A stretch of 64,000 nucleotides of DNA, from NCBI RefSeq assembly GCF_023701745.1, contig NZ_JAJOZB010000001.1, positions 4,780,501 through 4,844,500 on the forward strand, read 5' to 3'. The stretch comes from Streptomyces sp. RKAG293 (GTDB lineage: Bacteria > Actinomycetota > Actinomycetes > Streptomycetales > Streptomycetaceae). Below, in pieces: positions 7,982 to 15,933 of the stretch; the stretch's first letter is position 1; every line of letters begins with the position of its first letter. The translations under genes and the position numbers were made by a program. The notes beneath the pieces are model-generated. The model saw nothing but the letters and a program-made list of their open reading frames with translations. It was not told the DNA's origin and searched no databases.

Positions 7982-9439
7982 GTGTCGTACTTCTCCGAGT
8001 TGGCTCTTCAGTACATCGACGGTGAGTGGCGCTCCGGCTCCGGCTCCTGGGACATCGTCGATTTCAATCCCTACAACGGGGACAAACTCGCCTCGATCAC
8101 GGTGGCGACGAAGGCCGAGGTGGACCAGGCGTACCGGGCGGCGGAACGGGCCCAGACCGCCTGGGCCGAGACCAACCCGTACGCCCGCCGGCTGGTCTTC
8201 GAGCGCGCGCTGAAGGTCATCGAGGAGCACGAGGCCGAGATCACCGAGGCGATCATCGCCGAGCTGGGCGGCACGTATCTCAAGGCCGGCTTCGAGCTCG
8301 CCCTCACCAAGGACATGCTGCGGCAGTCGATGCAGCTCGCGCTGCACCCCGAGGGACGGATCCTGGCCTCCCCGGTGGACGGCAAGGAGAACCGCCTCTA
8401 CCGGAAGCCGGTCGGCGTCGTCGGGGTGATCAGCCCGTTCAACTTCCCGCTCTTCCTCGGTCTGAAGTCCATAGCCCCGGCGCTGGCGCTCGGCAACGCC
8501 GTGGTGCTCAAGCCGCACCAGAACACCCCGGTGGTCGGCGGCACGCTGATCGCGAGGATATTCGAGGAGGCGGGCCTGCCGGCCGGTCTCTTCAACGTCG
8601 TCATCACGGACATCGCCGAGATCGGCGACAGCTTCATCGAGCACCCGGTGCCCAAGGTCATCTCCTTCACGGGTTCCGACCACGTGGGCCGGCACGTCGC
8701 CACGGTCGCCGCCTCGCACTTCAAGCGGACCGTGCTGGAGATGGGCGGCAACAGCGCGCTCGTCGTCCTGGACGACGCCGACCTGGACTACGCGGTCGAC
8801 GCCGCGGTGTTCAGCCGCTTCGCCCACCAGGGCCAGGTGTGCATGGCGGCCAACCGGGTGCTGGTGGACCGCTCGGTGGAGCAGGAGTTCACCCGGAAGT
8901 TCGTCGCGAAGACCGCCTCGCTGATCGTCGGGGACCCGGCCGACCCGGCCACCCAGATCGGCCCGCTGATCAACACCCTCCAGGCCGAGCGCATCACGGC
9001 CGAGGTCGCCCAGGCCGTCGAGGCGGGCGCCACGGCGCTGCTGCTCGGTGAGGCCGACGGAGCCGTCGTGTCACCGACCGTGCTCGGCGACATCCCGGCG
9101 GACGCCGCGATCCTGCGCCGTGAGCTGTTCGGTCCCGTGGTCCTGGTGGTGCCCTTCGACGGTGAGGAGGAGGCGGTCAGGATCGCCAACGACACCCCGT
9201 TCGGGCTCAGCGGCGCCGTCCACACCCGGGACATCGAGCGCGGTGTGCGCTTCGCCCAGCGCATCGACACCGGGATGATGCACGTCAACGACGGCACCAT
9301 CGCGGACGAGCCGATCGTGCCCTTCGGCGGCGAGAAGGCCTCCGGTGTGGGGCGGCTCAACGGCGATGCCACGGTGGACGCGTTCACGACCGTGAAGTGG
9401 ATCTCCATCCAGCACGGACGCAGCCGGTTCCCGTTCTGA
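7982..9439 (+). CDS. Aldehyde dehydrogenase (benzaldehyde/vanillin DH-like)
   Basis: The 485-residue NAD(P)-dependent aldehyde dehydrogenase oxidises an aldehyde to its acid in the cytoplasm. The family residues are present: Asn154 in SPFNFP, the general base Glu253 in LEMGGNSA, and the nucleophile Cys287 in GQVCMAANR. The C-terminal ELFGPVV and PFGGEKASGVGR motifs are intact. The overall pattern resembles aromatic aldehyde (vanillin or benzaldehyde) dehydrogenases more than betaine or succinate semialdehyde enzymes, but the substrate is uncertain. The start is the GTG at 7982 after AAAGGGA. No pathway partners lie beside it, and it follows the XRE gene by 64 nt. Confidence 0.92.
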   Translation: MSYFSELALQYIDGEWRSGSGSWDIVDFNPYNGDKLASITVATKAEVDQAYRAAERAQTAWAETNPYARRLVFERALKVIEEHEAEITEAIIAELGGTYLKAGFELALTKDMLRQSMQLALHPEGRILASPVDGKENRLYRKPVGVVGVISPFNFPLFLGLKSIAPALALGNAVVLKPHQNTPVVGGTLIARIFEEAGLPAGLFNVVITDIAEIGDSFIEHPVPKVISFTGSDHVGRHVATVAASHFKRTVLEMGGNSALVVLDDADLDYAVDAAVFSRFAHQGQVCMAANRVLVDRSVEQEFTRKFVAKTASLIVGDPADPATQIGPLINTLQAERITAEVAQAVEAGATALLLGEADGAVVSPTVLGDIPADAAILRRELFGPVVLVVPFDGEEEAVRIANDTPFGLSGAVHTRDIERGVRFAQRIDTGMMHVNDGTIADEPIVPFGGEKASGVGRLNGDATVDAFTTVKWISIQHGRSRFPF

Positions 9440-9674
9440 CCGGCGCTCCCGTTTCCGCTCGGACCAGGACGCCGATCCCGTTCTGACCAGCACTCCGACG
9501 CCCCGGTAGCCCGGCTCTGCACGGCCGTCAGATCGATCTTCACTCGGACGGGTGAAGATACGTATCTGTTCCGGGCTACCGCCTCCCCTGTGCGAATTTC
9601 CTCCGGATACGGTGACCGTAGGTCACCCAGGCCCCGGTGGTCGCTCGCACGGTCGGCCGCGGGAGGGGACACCG

Positions 9675-10070
9675 GTGCAGGATGATGCCCACAGTGATCC
9701 GCCGATCGGCCCGCCGTATCTGGTACCCCCGGCCAATCCGTATGCGCGCACCTACCGGATCGACGGGTTCACCGTCGTGGAGCTGCGCGGTGAACTGGAC
9801 ATCGACACCGCGCGGTTCGTGGCCCCGCACCTGGATCTCGTCTCCGGCGGACCGCCACCGCTCCGGGTCGTCGTCGACCTGTGCCCGCTGGAGTTCATCG
9901 ACTGCTACGGCCTGTCCCTGCTCTGCCGTGCCCGCCGCCGTGTCCAGGCCAGGGGCGGGGAGCTGAGAACGGTCTGCGACCGCCCGTCGACCCTGCGGTT
10001 GCTGCGGCTGACCGGCCTTGCCGAGGCATTCCACCCGGTGCCGAACCTCGCGCGCGCCATGGGCGGTTGA
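9675..10070 (+). CDS. STAS-domain protein (anti-sigma factor antagonist-like)
   Basis: The product is 131 residues from the GTG at 9675, which follows GGGAGGGG at 9661-9668. The frame is open to 9552 but the extension looks non-coding. The STAS fold spans about residues 25-125: FTVVELRGELDIDTA, then VVVDLCPLEFIDCYGLSLL. In the SpoIIAA/RsbV family the loop reads D-S-S-G, with the second Ser phosphorylated by the anti-sigma kinase. Here it reads D-C-Y-G, so the phosphorylatable Ser is absent. It may therefore be constitutively active, regulated otherwise, or bind a different partner. Confidence 0.85.
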   Translation: MQDDAHSDPPIGPPYLVPPANPYARTYRIDGFTVVELRGELDIDTARFVAPHLDLVSGGPPPLRVVVDLCPLEFIDCYGLSLLCRARRRVQARGGELRTVCDRPSTLRLLRLTGLAEAFHPVPNLARAMGG

Positions 10071-10155
10071 GCGCGGCCCGCCCCGGTAGCGGGTGCTGAG
10101 GAATGGTGTTTGCCTGAGGTAGTCCGAATTGGACACCTTTCAGGAGGAAATGGTC

Positions 10156-10329
10156 ATGTCCAAGCACGCAGCCCGCAGCGCCCACTCCAAGGGCATGAGG
10201 CATACCGAGCAAGTGGATGCCGCGCAGGCGAAGCACCGCGCCAACGAAGTGCGGGAGAACCTGGACGCTTTCGAGCACAACGAGAGCCCCAAGGCGGAAC
10301 GGCAGCACGTGCGCGAGCCCCAGGAGTAG
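10156..10329 (+). CDS. Small charged hypothetical protein
   Basis: The product is 57 residues from the ATG at 10156, with a strong AGGAGG at 10142-10147 eight nt upstream. An ATG at 10150 is too close to that site to be the start. The protein is very hydrophilic, rich in His, Lys, Arg, Glu and Ala, with no membrane segment, signal peptide or cysteine. It looks like a short helical, possibly disordered, cytoplasmic protein. A strong terminator follows immediately, making a monocistronic unit. I do not recognise a family. Confidence 0.75.
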   Translation: MSKHAARSAHSKGMRHTEQVDAAQAKHRANEVRENLDAFEHNESPKAERQHVREPQE

Positions 10330-10337
10330 CGGCTGAC

Positions 10338-10378
10338 GGTTGAGGGGCGGGTCCCGGTACGGGGCCCGCCCCTCAACC
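10338..10378 (+). terminator. Strong hairpin terminator
   Basis: An 18-bp stem (10338-10355 with 10361-10378, one G-U pair) and loop GGTAC lie 8 nt after the small charged protein gene. Confidence 0.85.
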
Positions 10379-10464
10379 GGTCGGCGGACACCCGGATGCG
10401 GGGGTGGACAAACCGGGTGATCCTGTGCCGGACAGCTCAGAGGGCAATCGGAGGGTCGTCAGCC

Positions 10465-11955
10465 ATGGCGTCGATGGACATCCCGGCCGGTGGGAAGGAC
10501 GCGGCGAAAGCCGCTTCGCCGGCCACCAGCGCGGCGCGTGTGCCGGGCAAGCAGTACATGTCGTGGCTGACGCTGGCGTTCATGACCACCAGTTCGGTGG
10601 CCAGCCTCCGCGCGGCGCCGTCCATGGCCGTCTACGGCCTCGCCGCCGTCTTCCTCTACGTCGTGCCCGCGATCGTGTTCCTGATCCCGACGGCGCTGGT
10701 CTCGGCCGAGCTGGCGTCGGGCTGGAACGGCGGTGTGTACCGCTGGGTGAGCGAGGGGCTGTCGAAGCCGATGGGCTTCCTGGCGGTGTGGTGCCAGTTC
10801 GCGATGACGATCTTCTACTACCCGAGCCTGCTGGCCTATGTGGCGAGCACCTTCGCGTACATCATCGATCCGCGGCTGGCGAGCAACGGCCTCTATGTGG
10901 CCATCGTGATCGTGGTGCTGTTCTGGACCGGTGTCTGGGTCTCCTCGCGCGGCACGAAAGCCGTGGCGGGCCTGGCGAGCGGCGGCCTGATCATCGGCAC
11001 CCTCATCCCGGGTGCGGTACTGGTGATCCTCGGCTTCGTCTTCCTCGGCCAGGGCAACACCTCGGCCGCGCCGATGGACGCCTCGCACATCCTGCCGCAG
11101 TGGACCGGGCTGGCGAGCCTCGTGCTGATCGTCAACAACTTCCTGTCGTACTCCGGCATGGAGATGAACGCGGTGCACGTCTCCTCGCTGCGGAACCCGG
11201 ACAAGGAGTTCCCCAAGTCGATGTTCACCGCGATGGGCCTGGTGCTGCTGATCTTCATCCTTCCGGCGCTGGCGGTCAGCTGGGTCGTCCCGGCCCACGA
11301 CCTGAGCCTGACGGCCGGGGTCATCCAGGCGTTCGACGCCTTCTTCTCCTACTTCAACGTCGGCTGGCTCACGCCGGTCTTCGGCGTGATGCTCGTCGCG
11401 GCGGCGCTCGGCGGCATGCTGACCTGGCTCGCCGGACCGTCCAAGGGCCTGCTGCTGATCTCCCGGCAGGAGGGCTATCTGCCGCCGTTCCTGCAGCGGC
11501 TCAACAGGTTCGGCGTCCAGCAGAACATCCTCGTCGCGCAGGGTGTGGTCACCACCGTCATCGCGCTGCTCTACGCGTTCATCCCCAACGTCTCCAGCGC
11601 GTACTGGATCTTCTCCGTCATCACCACGCAGATCTACCTGATCGTCTATCTGCTGATGTTCGCGGCGGCGATCCGATTGCGGAAGACCCAACCGGACCAT
11701 CCACGCGGCTACCGGGCCCCCGCGCTGCCCGTGCTGTGCGTCGTCGGCCTGCTGTCGTCGCTCGCGGCGCTCGTCATCGGCTTCGTGCCGTCCTCGCAGT
11801 TCGGCGGCGGCAGCGTCCTCGCCTACGTGGGCATCGTCACGGCCGGGCTCCTCCTGCTGGGGCTGCTGGTGCCGTACCTGTTCTACACACTGCGCAAGCC
11901 CAGCTGGCGCCAGCACGTGGACGAGGACCCGGCAGAGGCGGGAGTCGACGCATGA
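10465..11955 (+). CDS. APC-family amino acid permease (GadC-like)
   Basis: The product is 496 residues from the ATG at 10465, which has GAGGGT eight nt upstream; the frame is open to 10396. It has about 12 hydrophobic membrane segments of the amino acid-polyamine-organocation fold. Glutamate/GABA antiporter-like features include GGVYRWVSEGL in an early loop, FLSYSGMEMNAVHV and LAGPSKGLLLISRQEGYLPPF. It probably exchanges or imports an amino acid. The coding sequence overlaps the next gene by the ATGA junction, and an M20 dipeptidase follows, so the operon fits use of peptides and amino acids. The substrate is not determined. Confidence 0.9.
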   Translation: MASMDIPAGGKDAAKAASPATSAARVPGKQYMSWLTLAFMTTSSVASLRAAPSMAVYGLAAVFLYVVPAIVFLIPTALVSAELASGWNGGVYRWVSEGLSKPMGFLAVWCQFAMTIFYYPSLLAYVASTFAYIIDPRLASNGLYVAIVIVVLFWTGVWVSSRGTKAVAGLASGGLIIGTLIPGAVLVILGFVFLGQGNTSAAPMDASHILPQWTGLASLVLIVNNFLSYSGMEMNAVHVSSLRNPDKEFPKSMFTAMGLVLLIFILPALAVSWVVPAHDLSLTAGVIQAFDAFFSYFNVGWLTPVFGVMLVAAALGGMLTWLAGPSKGLLLISRQEGYLPPFLQRLNRFGVQQNILVAQGVVTTVIALLYAFIPNVSSAYWIFSVITTQIYLIVYLLMFAAAIRLRKTQPDHPRGYRAPALPVLCVVGLLSSLAALVIGFVPSSQFGGGSVLAYVGIVTAGLLLLGLLVPYLFYTLRKPSWRQHVDEDPAEAGVDA

Positions 11956-12410
11956 AGCGCAGCGCGGGAAACATGAAGCGCACCCTCATGGCGTCCGAGC
12001 ACCGGTGGATCTACATCGGCTCGATCGTGCTGCTGGTGGTCTTCGCCGTCATCGGGATCATCCAGTACACGACCCTGCGCGAGACGGCCAAGGCCAACGA
12101 CAAGGCCAATCAGCTCTCCAAGCTGCTCACCGACGCCGGCTACCCGGTGCCCGACCACGACCTGATCGTCCGGACCCTGGGCGACGACGGCGCGTCGCTG
12201 TGCAGGGACCCGGGCAACTCCCTGATCAAGGCCCAGGCCAAGGCGGCACTAGTCAACGGCGCGAGCGGACCCGGTACGCGCCCGGTCATCGCCGACAGCG
12301 AGGCGATCAGCGCGGCCTCGCTGGCCGTCTCCGTCTACTGCCCGGACAAGCTCGGTGACTTCGAGAAGGCGTACGGCGGCCTCAAGTACGACGACACCGT
12401 GAAGAAGTGA
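11952..12410 (+). CDS. Single-TM small protein in the permease operon
   Basis: The product is 152 residues. The start is the ATG at 11952, overlapping the permease stop as ATGA. One N-terminal membrane helix (about residues 19-40, WIYIGSIVLLVVFAVIGIIQ) is followed by a soluble domain, predicted to lie outside. That domain has two cysteines in SLCRDPG and VYCPDKL that may form a disulfide. The pattern of Cys, Ala-rich helix and terminal YCP recalls small DUF732-like actinobacterial proteins, but I cannot confirm this. Its place between permease and dipeptidase suggests an accessory or stability role for the transporter. Confidence 0.85.
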   Translation: MKRSAGNMKRTLMASEHRWIYIGSIVLLVVFAVIGIIQYTTLRETAKANDKANQLSKLLTDAGYPVPDHDLIVRTLGDDGASLCRDPGNSLIKAQAKAALVNGASGPGTRPVIADSEAISAASLAVSVYCPDKLGDFEKAYGGLKYDDTVKK

Positions 12411-12450
12411 CCGCCGCCACCGCAACCCCGCACCCTCCAGGAGCCGTGTG

Positions 12451-13794
12451 ATGTCCGACGACCTCAAACAGCGCATCAGCGGCCTGATGCCCCGCGCCAA
12501 GGCCGACCTGACGGAGCTGGTCGCCATGACCTCGGTGGCCGACCCCCGCCAGTACCCGGCGGAGGAGTGCCACCGCACCGCGCGGTGGGTCGCGGACGCC
12601 TTCACCGAGCTGGGCTTCACCGACATGCGGCTGGCCGACACCATCGACGGCAGCAAGGCCGTGCTCGGCCACCGGCCGGGCCCGCCCGGCGCGCCGACCG
12701 TGCTGCTCTACTGCCACTACGACGTGCAGCCGCCCCTCGACGACGCCGCCTGGACCAGCCCGCCCTTCCAGCTCACCGAGCGCGACGGGCGCTGGTACGG
12801 GCGCGGCACCGCGGACTGCAAGGGCAACATCGCCATGCACCTCACAGCGCTGCGCGCGCTCGGCGACGACATCCCCGTCACGCTGAAGTTCATCGCCGAG
12901 GGATCCGAGGAGCAGGGCACCGGCGGTCTGGAGGACTTCGTCCCGAAGAACGCCGAGGAGCTGCGCGCCGACGCGATCCTGGTCTGCGACACGGGCAACG
13001 CGGCCGTCGGCGTCCCCGCCGCGACCGTCACGCTGCGCGGGCTCGCGAACGTCGTGGTCACCGTCACCGCGCTGGACTCCGAGATGCACTCCGGGATGTT
13101 CGGCGGGCCCGCCCCCGACGCCCTCGCCGCGCTCATCCACATGCTCGCGTCGCTGCGCGACAGCCGGGGCAACACCACCGTCGACGGCCTGGACAACACC
13201 AGGACGTGGACCGGGGAGGGCTACGACCCGGAACAGTTCCGCACCGACGCGCACATGGTGGCGGGCACCGAGCTGCTCGGCGACGGCACCGTCTCCGACA
13301 TGCTGTGGGCCCGCCCGGCCCTCACCGTCCTCGGTATCGACTGCCCGCCCGTCGTCGGCTCCTCCGCCGCGATCCAGGCCACCGCCGCCGCGCGCCTCAA
13401 CCTGCGGGTGCCGCCGGGCACCGACCCGCGCACGGCGCAGGACGCGCTCGCCGCGCACCTGGAGAAGGCCGCGCCCTGGGGAGTGCGGGTGGAGATCGAG
13501 CGGGAGTCGTCCGGCGCGCCCTTCGAGGCCGTCACCACGGGGCCGGCCTACGCCGCCCTGGGGGCGGCCATGGAGGAGGCGTACGGCAAGCCCATGACGA
13601 CGCTCGGGCAGGGCGGCTCGATTCCGCTGTGCAACGTCTTCGCGGACACCTACCCCGGGGCCGAGATCATCCTGATGGGCGTCGAGGAACCGCTGTGCCT
13701 CATCCACGCGCCGAACGAGAGCGTCGACCCGACCGAGATCGCGAACATGGCGCTGTCCGAGGCGCTGTTCCTGCGGAGCTTCGGGAAGAAGTAG
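12451..13794 (+). CDS. M20-family dipeptidase
   Basis: The product is 447 residues from the ATG at 12451, with CAGGAG seven nt upstream; a GTG one codon earlier is possible. It is a cytoplasmic di-zinc peptidase of the M20 (carnosinase/Cys-Gly dipeptidase) type. Metal ligands are visible in LYCHYDVQPP (His, Asp), RGTADCKGN (Asp), GSEEQGTGGL (catalytic Glu pair), and the C-terminal IHAPNESV (His). The lid/dimerisation domain with EMHSGMFGGPAPD lies between. It probably cleaves dipeptides delivered or exchanged by the operon permease. The exact dipeptide is unknown. Confidence 0.93.
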   Translation: MSDDLKQRISGLMPRAKADLTELVAMTSVADPRQYPAEECHRTARWVADAFTELGFTDMRLADTIDGSKAVLGHRPGPPGAPTVLLYCHYDVQPPLDDAAWTSPPFQLTERDGRWYGRGTADCKGNIAMHLTALRALGDDIPVTLKFIAEGSEEQGTGGLEDFVPKNAEELRADAILVCDTGNAAVGVPAATVTLRGLANVVVTVTALDSEMHSGMFGGPAPDALAALIHMLASLRDSRGNTTVDGLDNTRTWTGEGYDPEQFRTDAHMVAGTELLGDGTVSDMLWARPALTVLGIDCPPVVGSSAAIQATAAARLNLRVPPGTDPRTAQDALAAHLEKAAPWGVRVEIERESSGAPFEAVTTGPAYAALGAAMEEAYGKPMTTLGQGGSIPLCNVFADTYPGAEIILMGVEEPLCLIHAPNESVDPTEIANMALSEALFLRSFGKK

Positions 13795-13810
13795 CGGCGG
13801 CGGGAGCGGG

Positions 13811-14671
13811 TTACGGCCCGGAAGCGGTGACGGACGGTGCCGCCGGCCCGGCCGGCGGGGCCGGCGGGGGCGGGGTGCCCAGCCGCCGGGCCACCGGCTT
13901 CTCGTGCGCGATCACATAGCCGACGCAGACCCCGATCGTGATGACGGTGAAGAGCACGATCAGCCAGGACAGCAGGACGAAGAGCGACCCGAACGGGCCG
14001 AACTGCCGCAGGCTGCGCTCGACGGCCCCCGGCATGTAGATCGCCGACCACCCGACGACCCCCAGAACGCCCGCCGACACCAGCATCGCCCCCGGCAGCA
14101 GCGGCGGCCAGGGGATGCGGGAGCCCAGCAGGAAGCGCTGGGTCCACCACCACAGGAGCGTCCCGGAGACGAACTGCAGCGGGACGCCGAGGGCCGCGCC
14201 CACGCCGAAACCGTCGTGCAGCGGGCCCTGGAGCAGCAGGTCGACGAGCCAGACCGCGAGCCAGACCACCCACCGCCACGCGACCAGCCGGGCGCCGGCC
14301 CTGGGCATCCGCCAGGCCCGTTCGCAGGTCCGCTGCAGGGCGCGGCTGCAGGCCGTCGCCGAGAGCAGGGTGACGATGACGCCGACGATGCCGATGGAGT
14401 TGGTCTCGGTGGTGTCGTCGGCCGAGTAGACCTGCCGGACCTGGTCCAGCGCGTCGTCGTGCAGCCCGAGTACGGAGTGCAGCGAGGAGACGAGCTGGTC
14501 GCGGACCCCCTGGGGCGCGAACGCGGCGATCACGAAGAGCGCGGGCAGGGCGCCCAGGAAGGCCTGGGCGGCCAGCCGGGTGGCGCAGTCCAGGACGTTC
14601 ACCACGCTGAACTCGTGGACGAGCCGTCCGATGAACGGGACCCTGCGCAGCACCCGGTCGAGAACGGTCAC
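13811..14671 (-). CDS. YihY/BrkB-family inner membrane protein
   Basis: The 286-residue protein has about six membrane helices and the family's early motif ALPALFVIAAFAPQG followed by a loop region. The central WLAVWLVDLLLQ and late FVLLSWLIVLFTVITIG helices fit YihY/BrkB. The C terminus is a Pro/Ala-rich tail of about 25 residues. The function of this family is poorly defined; the name comes from a Bordetella serum-resistance locus, and RNase BN is an old misassignment. The start overlaps the stop of the small membrane protein upstream as ATGA, so the two are translationally coupled. Confidence 0.88.
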   Translation of the reverse strand: MTVLDRVLRRVPFIGRLVHEFSVVNVLDCATRLAAQAFLGALPALFVIAAFAPQGVRDQLVSSLHSVLGLHDDALDQVRQVYSADDTTETNSIGIVGVIVTLLSATACSRALQRTCERAWRMPRAGARLVAWRWVVWLAVWLVDLLLQGPLHDGFGVGAALGVPLQFVSGTLLWWWTQRFLLGSRIPWPPLLPGAMLVSAGVLGVVGWSAIYMPGAVERSLRQFGPFGSLFVLLSWLIVLFTVITIGVCVGYVIAHEKPVARRLGTPPPPAPPAGPAAPSVTASGP

Positions 14672-14907
14672 AGGCGAGGGGGGTCCTCGTAGTACCGCTG
14701 CTCGTAGACGCGCTCGGATTCATGGCGGCGGTCCGTACGCCGGCGGCGGCCGAAGGCCAGCAGCATGCCGATGAGAAGACTCGCGGCTCCGCCGAGCATG
14801 CAGATGGTGCCCAGGACGCCGATGTCGATCCACCGGGTCTGCCAGGTGATCGCGTATCTCAGGATCGCCCCGATGATGATGAGGGCGAGCCCACCGGCTG
14901 CGGTCAT
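14668..14907 (-). CDS. Small two-TM membrane protein
   Basis: The product is 79 residues from the ATG at 14907, preceded by GGAAGGGA. The frame is open further upstream, to 15051, but the extension is Arg-rich and lacks a ribosome site. Two hydrophobic helices (about residues 4-21 and 30-52) are followed by an Arg-rich cytoplasmic tail ending in YEQRYYEDPPRL. It resembles the DUF6458-type small actinobacterial membrane proteins. It is coupled to the BrkB-type gene by an ATGA overlap. No function can be assigned. Confidence 0.8.
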   Translation of the reverse strand: MTAAGGLALIIIGAILRYAITWQTRWIDIGVLGTICMLGGAASLLIGMLLAFGRRRRTDRRHESERVYEQRYYEDPPRL

Positions 14908-15124
14908 GTCGAGGTCCCTTCCGGGGCATGGACGGCGTCGGTCGTCACCGGCTCTCCGCCCAGCCTGCGGGGCGCGGCTCCCGCTGTCCTGTCGGGAGCC
15001 GTCACGTTGGGCCGTTGGGGGACGGGAATGCCATAGTCTGAATGCAGACAAATACTCCCAAAGTTATGCTGGCGATCCGATTCCGGTAGCGGAATCGGAC
15101 ACCGCACCCAGGAGAGGACGGACC

Positions 15125-15544
15125 GTGGGAATCGGACCCGTCGAATACCTTGTCGTCGCATTTCCCGGCAGCCGGTTCACCGGCCGCATCGCACCCGCGC
15201 TCGCCGACATCGTCGCGTCCCGCACCGTACGGATCCTCGACATCACCTTCGTCCGGCGGGCGGCGGACGGGACGATCGACTGTGTGGAGCTCCAGGACCT
15301 CGACCCCGACGACCTGGTCGCCTACGACCCGGTGGAGGGCACCATCGCCGGGCTCTTCAACGACGCGGACATCCAGGCGCTCGCCCGGAGCGTGCCGCCG
15401 GGCAGCTCGGCGGCGCTCATCGTCTGGGAGGACCTGTGGGCGGTGCCGCTCACCGATGCCGTCCGCGGTGCGGGCGGCATCACCGTGGCCCATGAGCAGA
15501 TCCCGGCGGAGGTCGCGGAGCGGGCTCTCGCGGAAGCCCGCTGA
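15125..15544 (+). CDS. DUF6325-like hypothetical protein
   Basis: The product is 139 residues from the GTG at 15125, with AGGAGAGG upstream. A beta-alpha domain opens with GPVEYLVVAFPGSRFTG and contains ALADIVASRTVRILDITFV and ALIVWEDLWAVPLTDAVR. This pattern matches a small actinobacterial family (DUF6325) of unknown function that is often paired with a SHOCT-domain protein, as here. The two genes are 43 nt apart and probably co-transcribed. The protein looks soluble and cytoplasmic. Confidence 0.82.
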   Translation: MGIGPVEYLVVAFPGSRFTGRIAPALADIVASRTVRILDITFVRRAADGTIDCVELQDLDPDDLVAYDPVEGTIAGLFNDADIQALARSVPPGSSAALIVWEDLWAVPLTDAVRGAGGITVAHEQIPAEVAERALAEAR

Positions 15545-15587
15545 CGCTCCGCCCGCCGGTCCGACGACTCGGAAAGGACGTCCCGAC

Positions 15588-15899
15588 ATGCCGTTCCGCA
15601 GAGGAGCCATGAACCGCAGGGGGCCCGGACTGCTGGGCGCCGTGGCGCGCACCGCCGTGGTGGCCGGCACCGCCTCCGCCGTCAGCGGCCGGGTGCGGCA
15701 GCACCAGGAGCAGAAGTCCGCCGGCCAGGAGGAGCAGCAGGCCGCGCAGCCCCCACAGGCCCAGGCGGCGCCGCCCGCCGCGCCGCAGGCCGCCGACGAC
15801 ACCCTCAGCCGTCTGGAGCGGCTGGCGGGGCTGAAGTCCCAGGGAATCCTCACGGAAGAGGAGTTCGCCGCCGAGAAGGCGAAGATCCTGTCGGGTTGA
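15588..15899 (+). CDS. SHOCT-domain small protein
   Basis: The product is 103 residues from the ATG at 15588, with GGAAAGGA upstream. The N terminus is basic and followed by a weak hydrophobic stretch (about 12-30). A Gln/Pro/Ala-rich linker leads to a C-terminal SHOCT domain at about 73-102, seen as LERLAGLKSQGILTEEEF. SHOCT domains are short helical hairpins often attached to the ends of membrane or surface proteins, perhaps for oligomerisation. It is downstream of the DUF6325-like gene and upstream of the SpoIIE-type phosphatase by 34 nt. Confidence 0.85.
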   Translation: MPFRRGAMNRRGPGLLGAVARTAVVAGTASAVSGRVRQHQEQKSAGQEEQQAAQPPQAQAAPPAAPQAADDTLSRLERLAGLKSQGILTEEEFAAEKAKILSG

Positions 15900-15933
15900 C
15901 CGGCGGGAACCGCGACACCCCGGGAGTACGGAT

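Noticed and set aside
9552..9674. Longer N terminus for the STAS protein
   Set aside because: The GTG at 9675 follows GGGAGGGG and the upstream codons look like promoter sequence.
14907..15051. Longer N terminus for the small two-TM protein
   Set aside because: The extension is Arg-rich, lacks a ribosome site, and the ATG at 14907 follows GGAAGGGA and starts a normal membrane helix.
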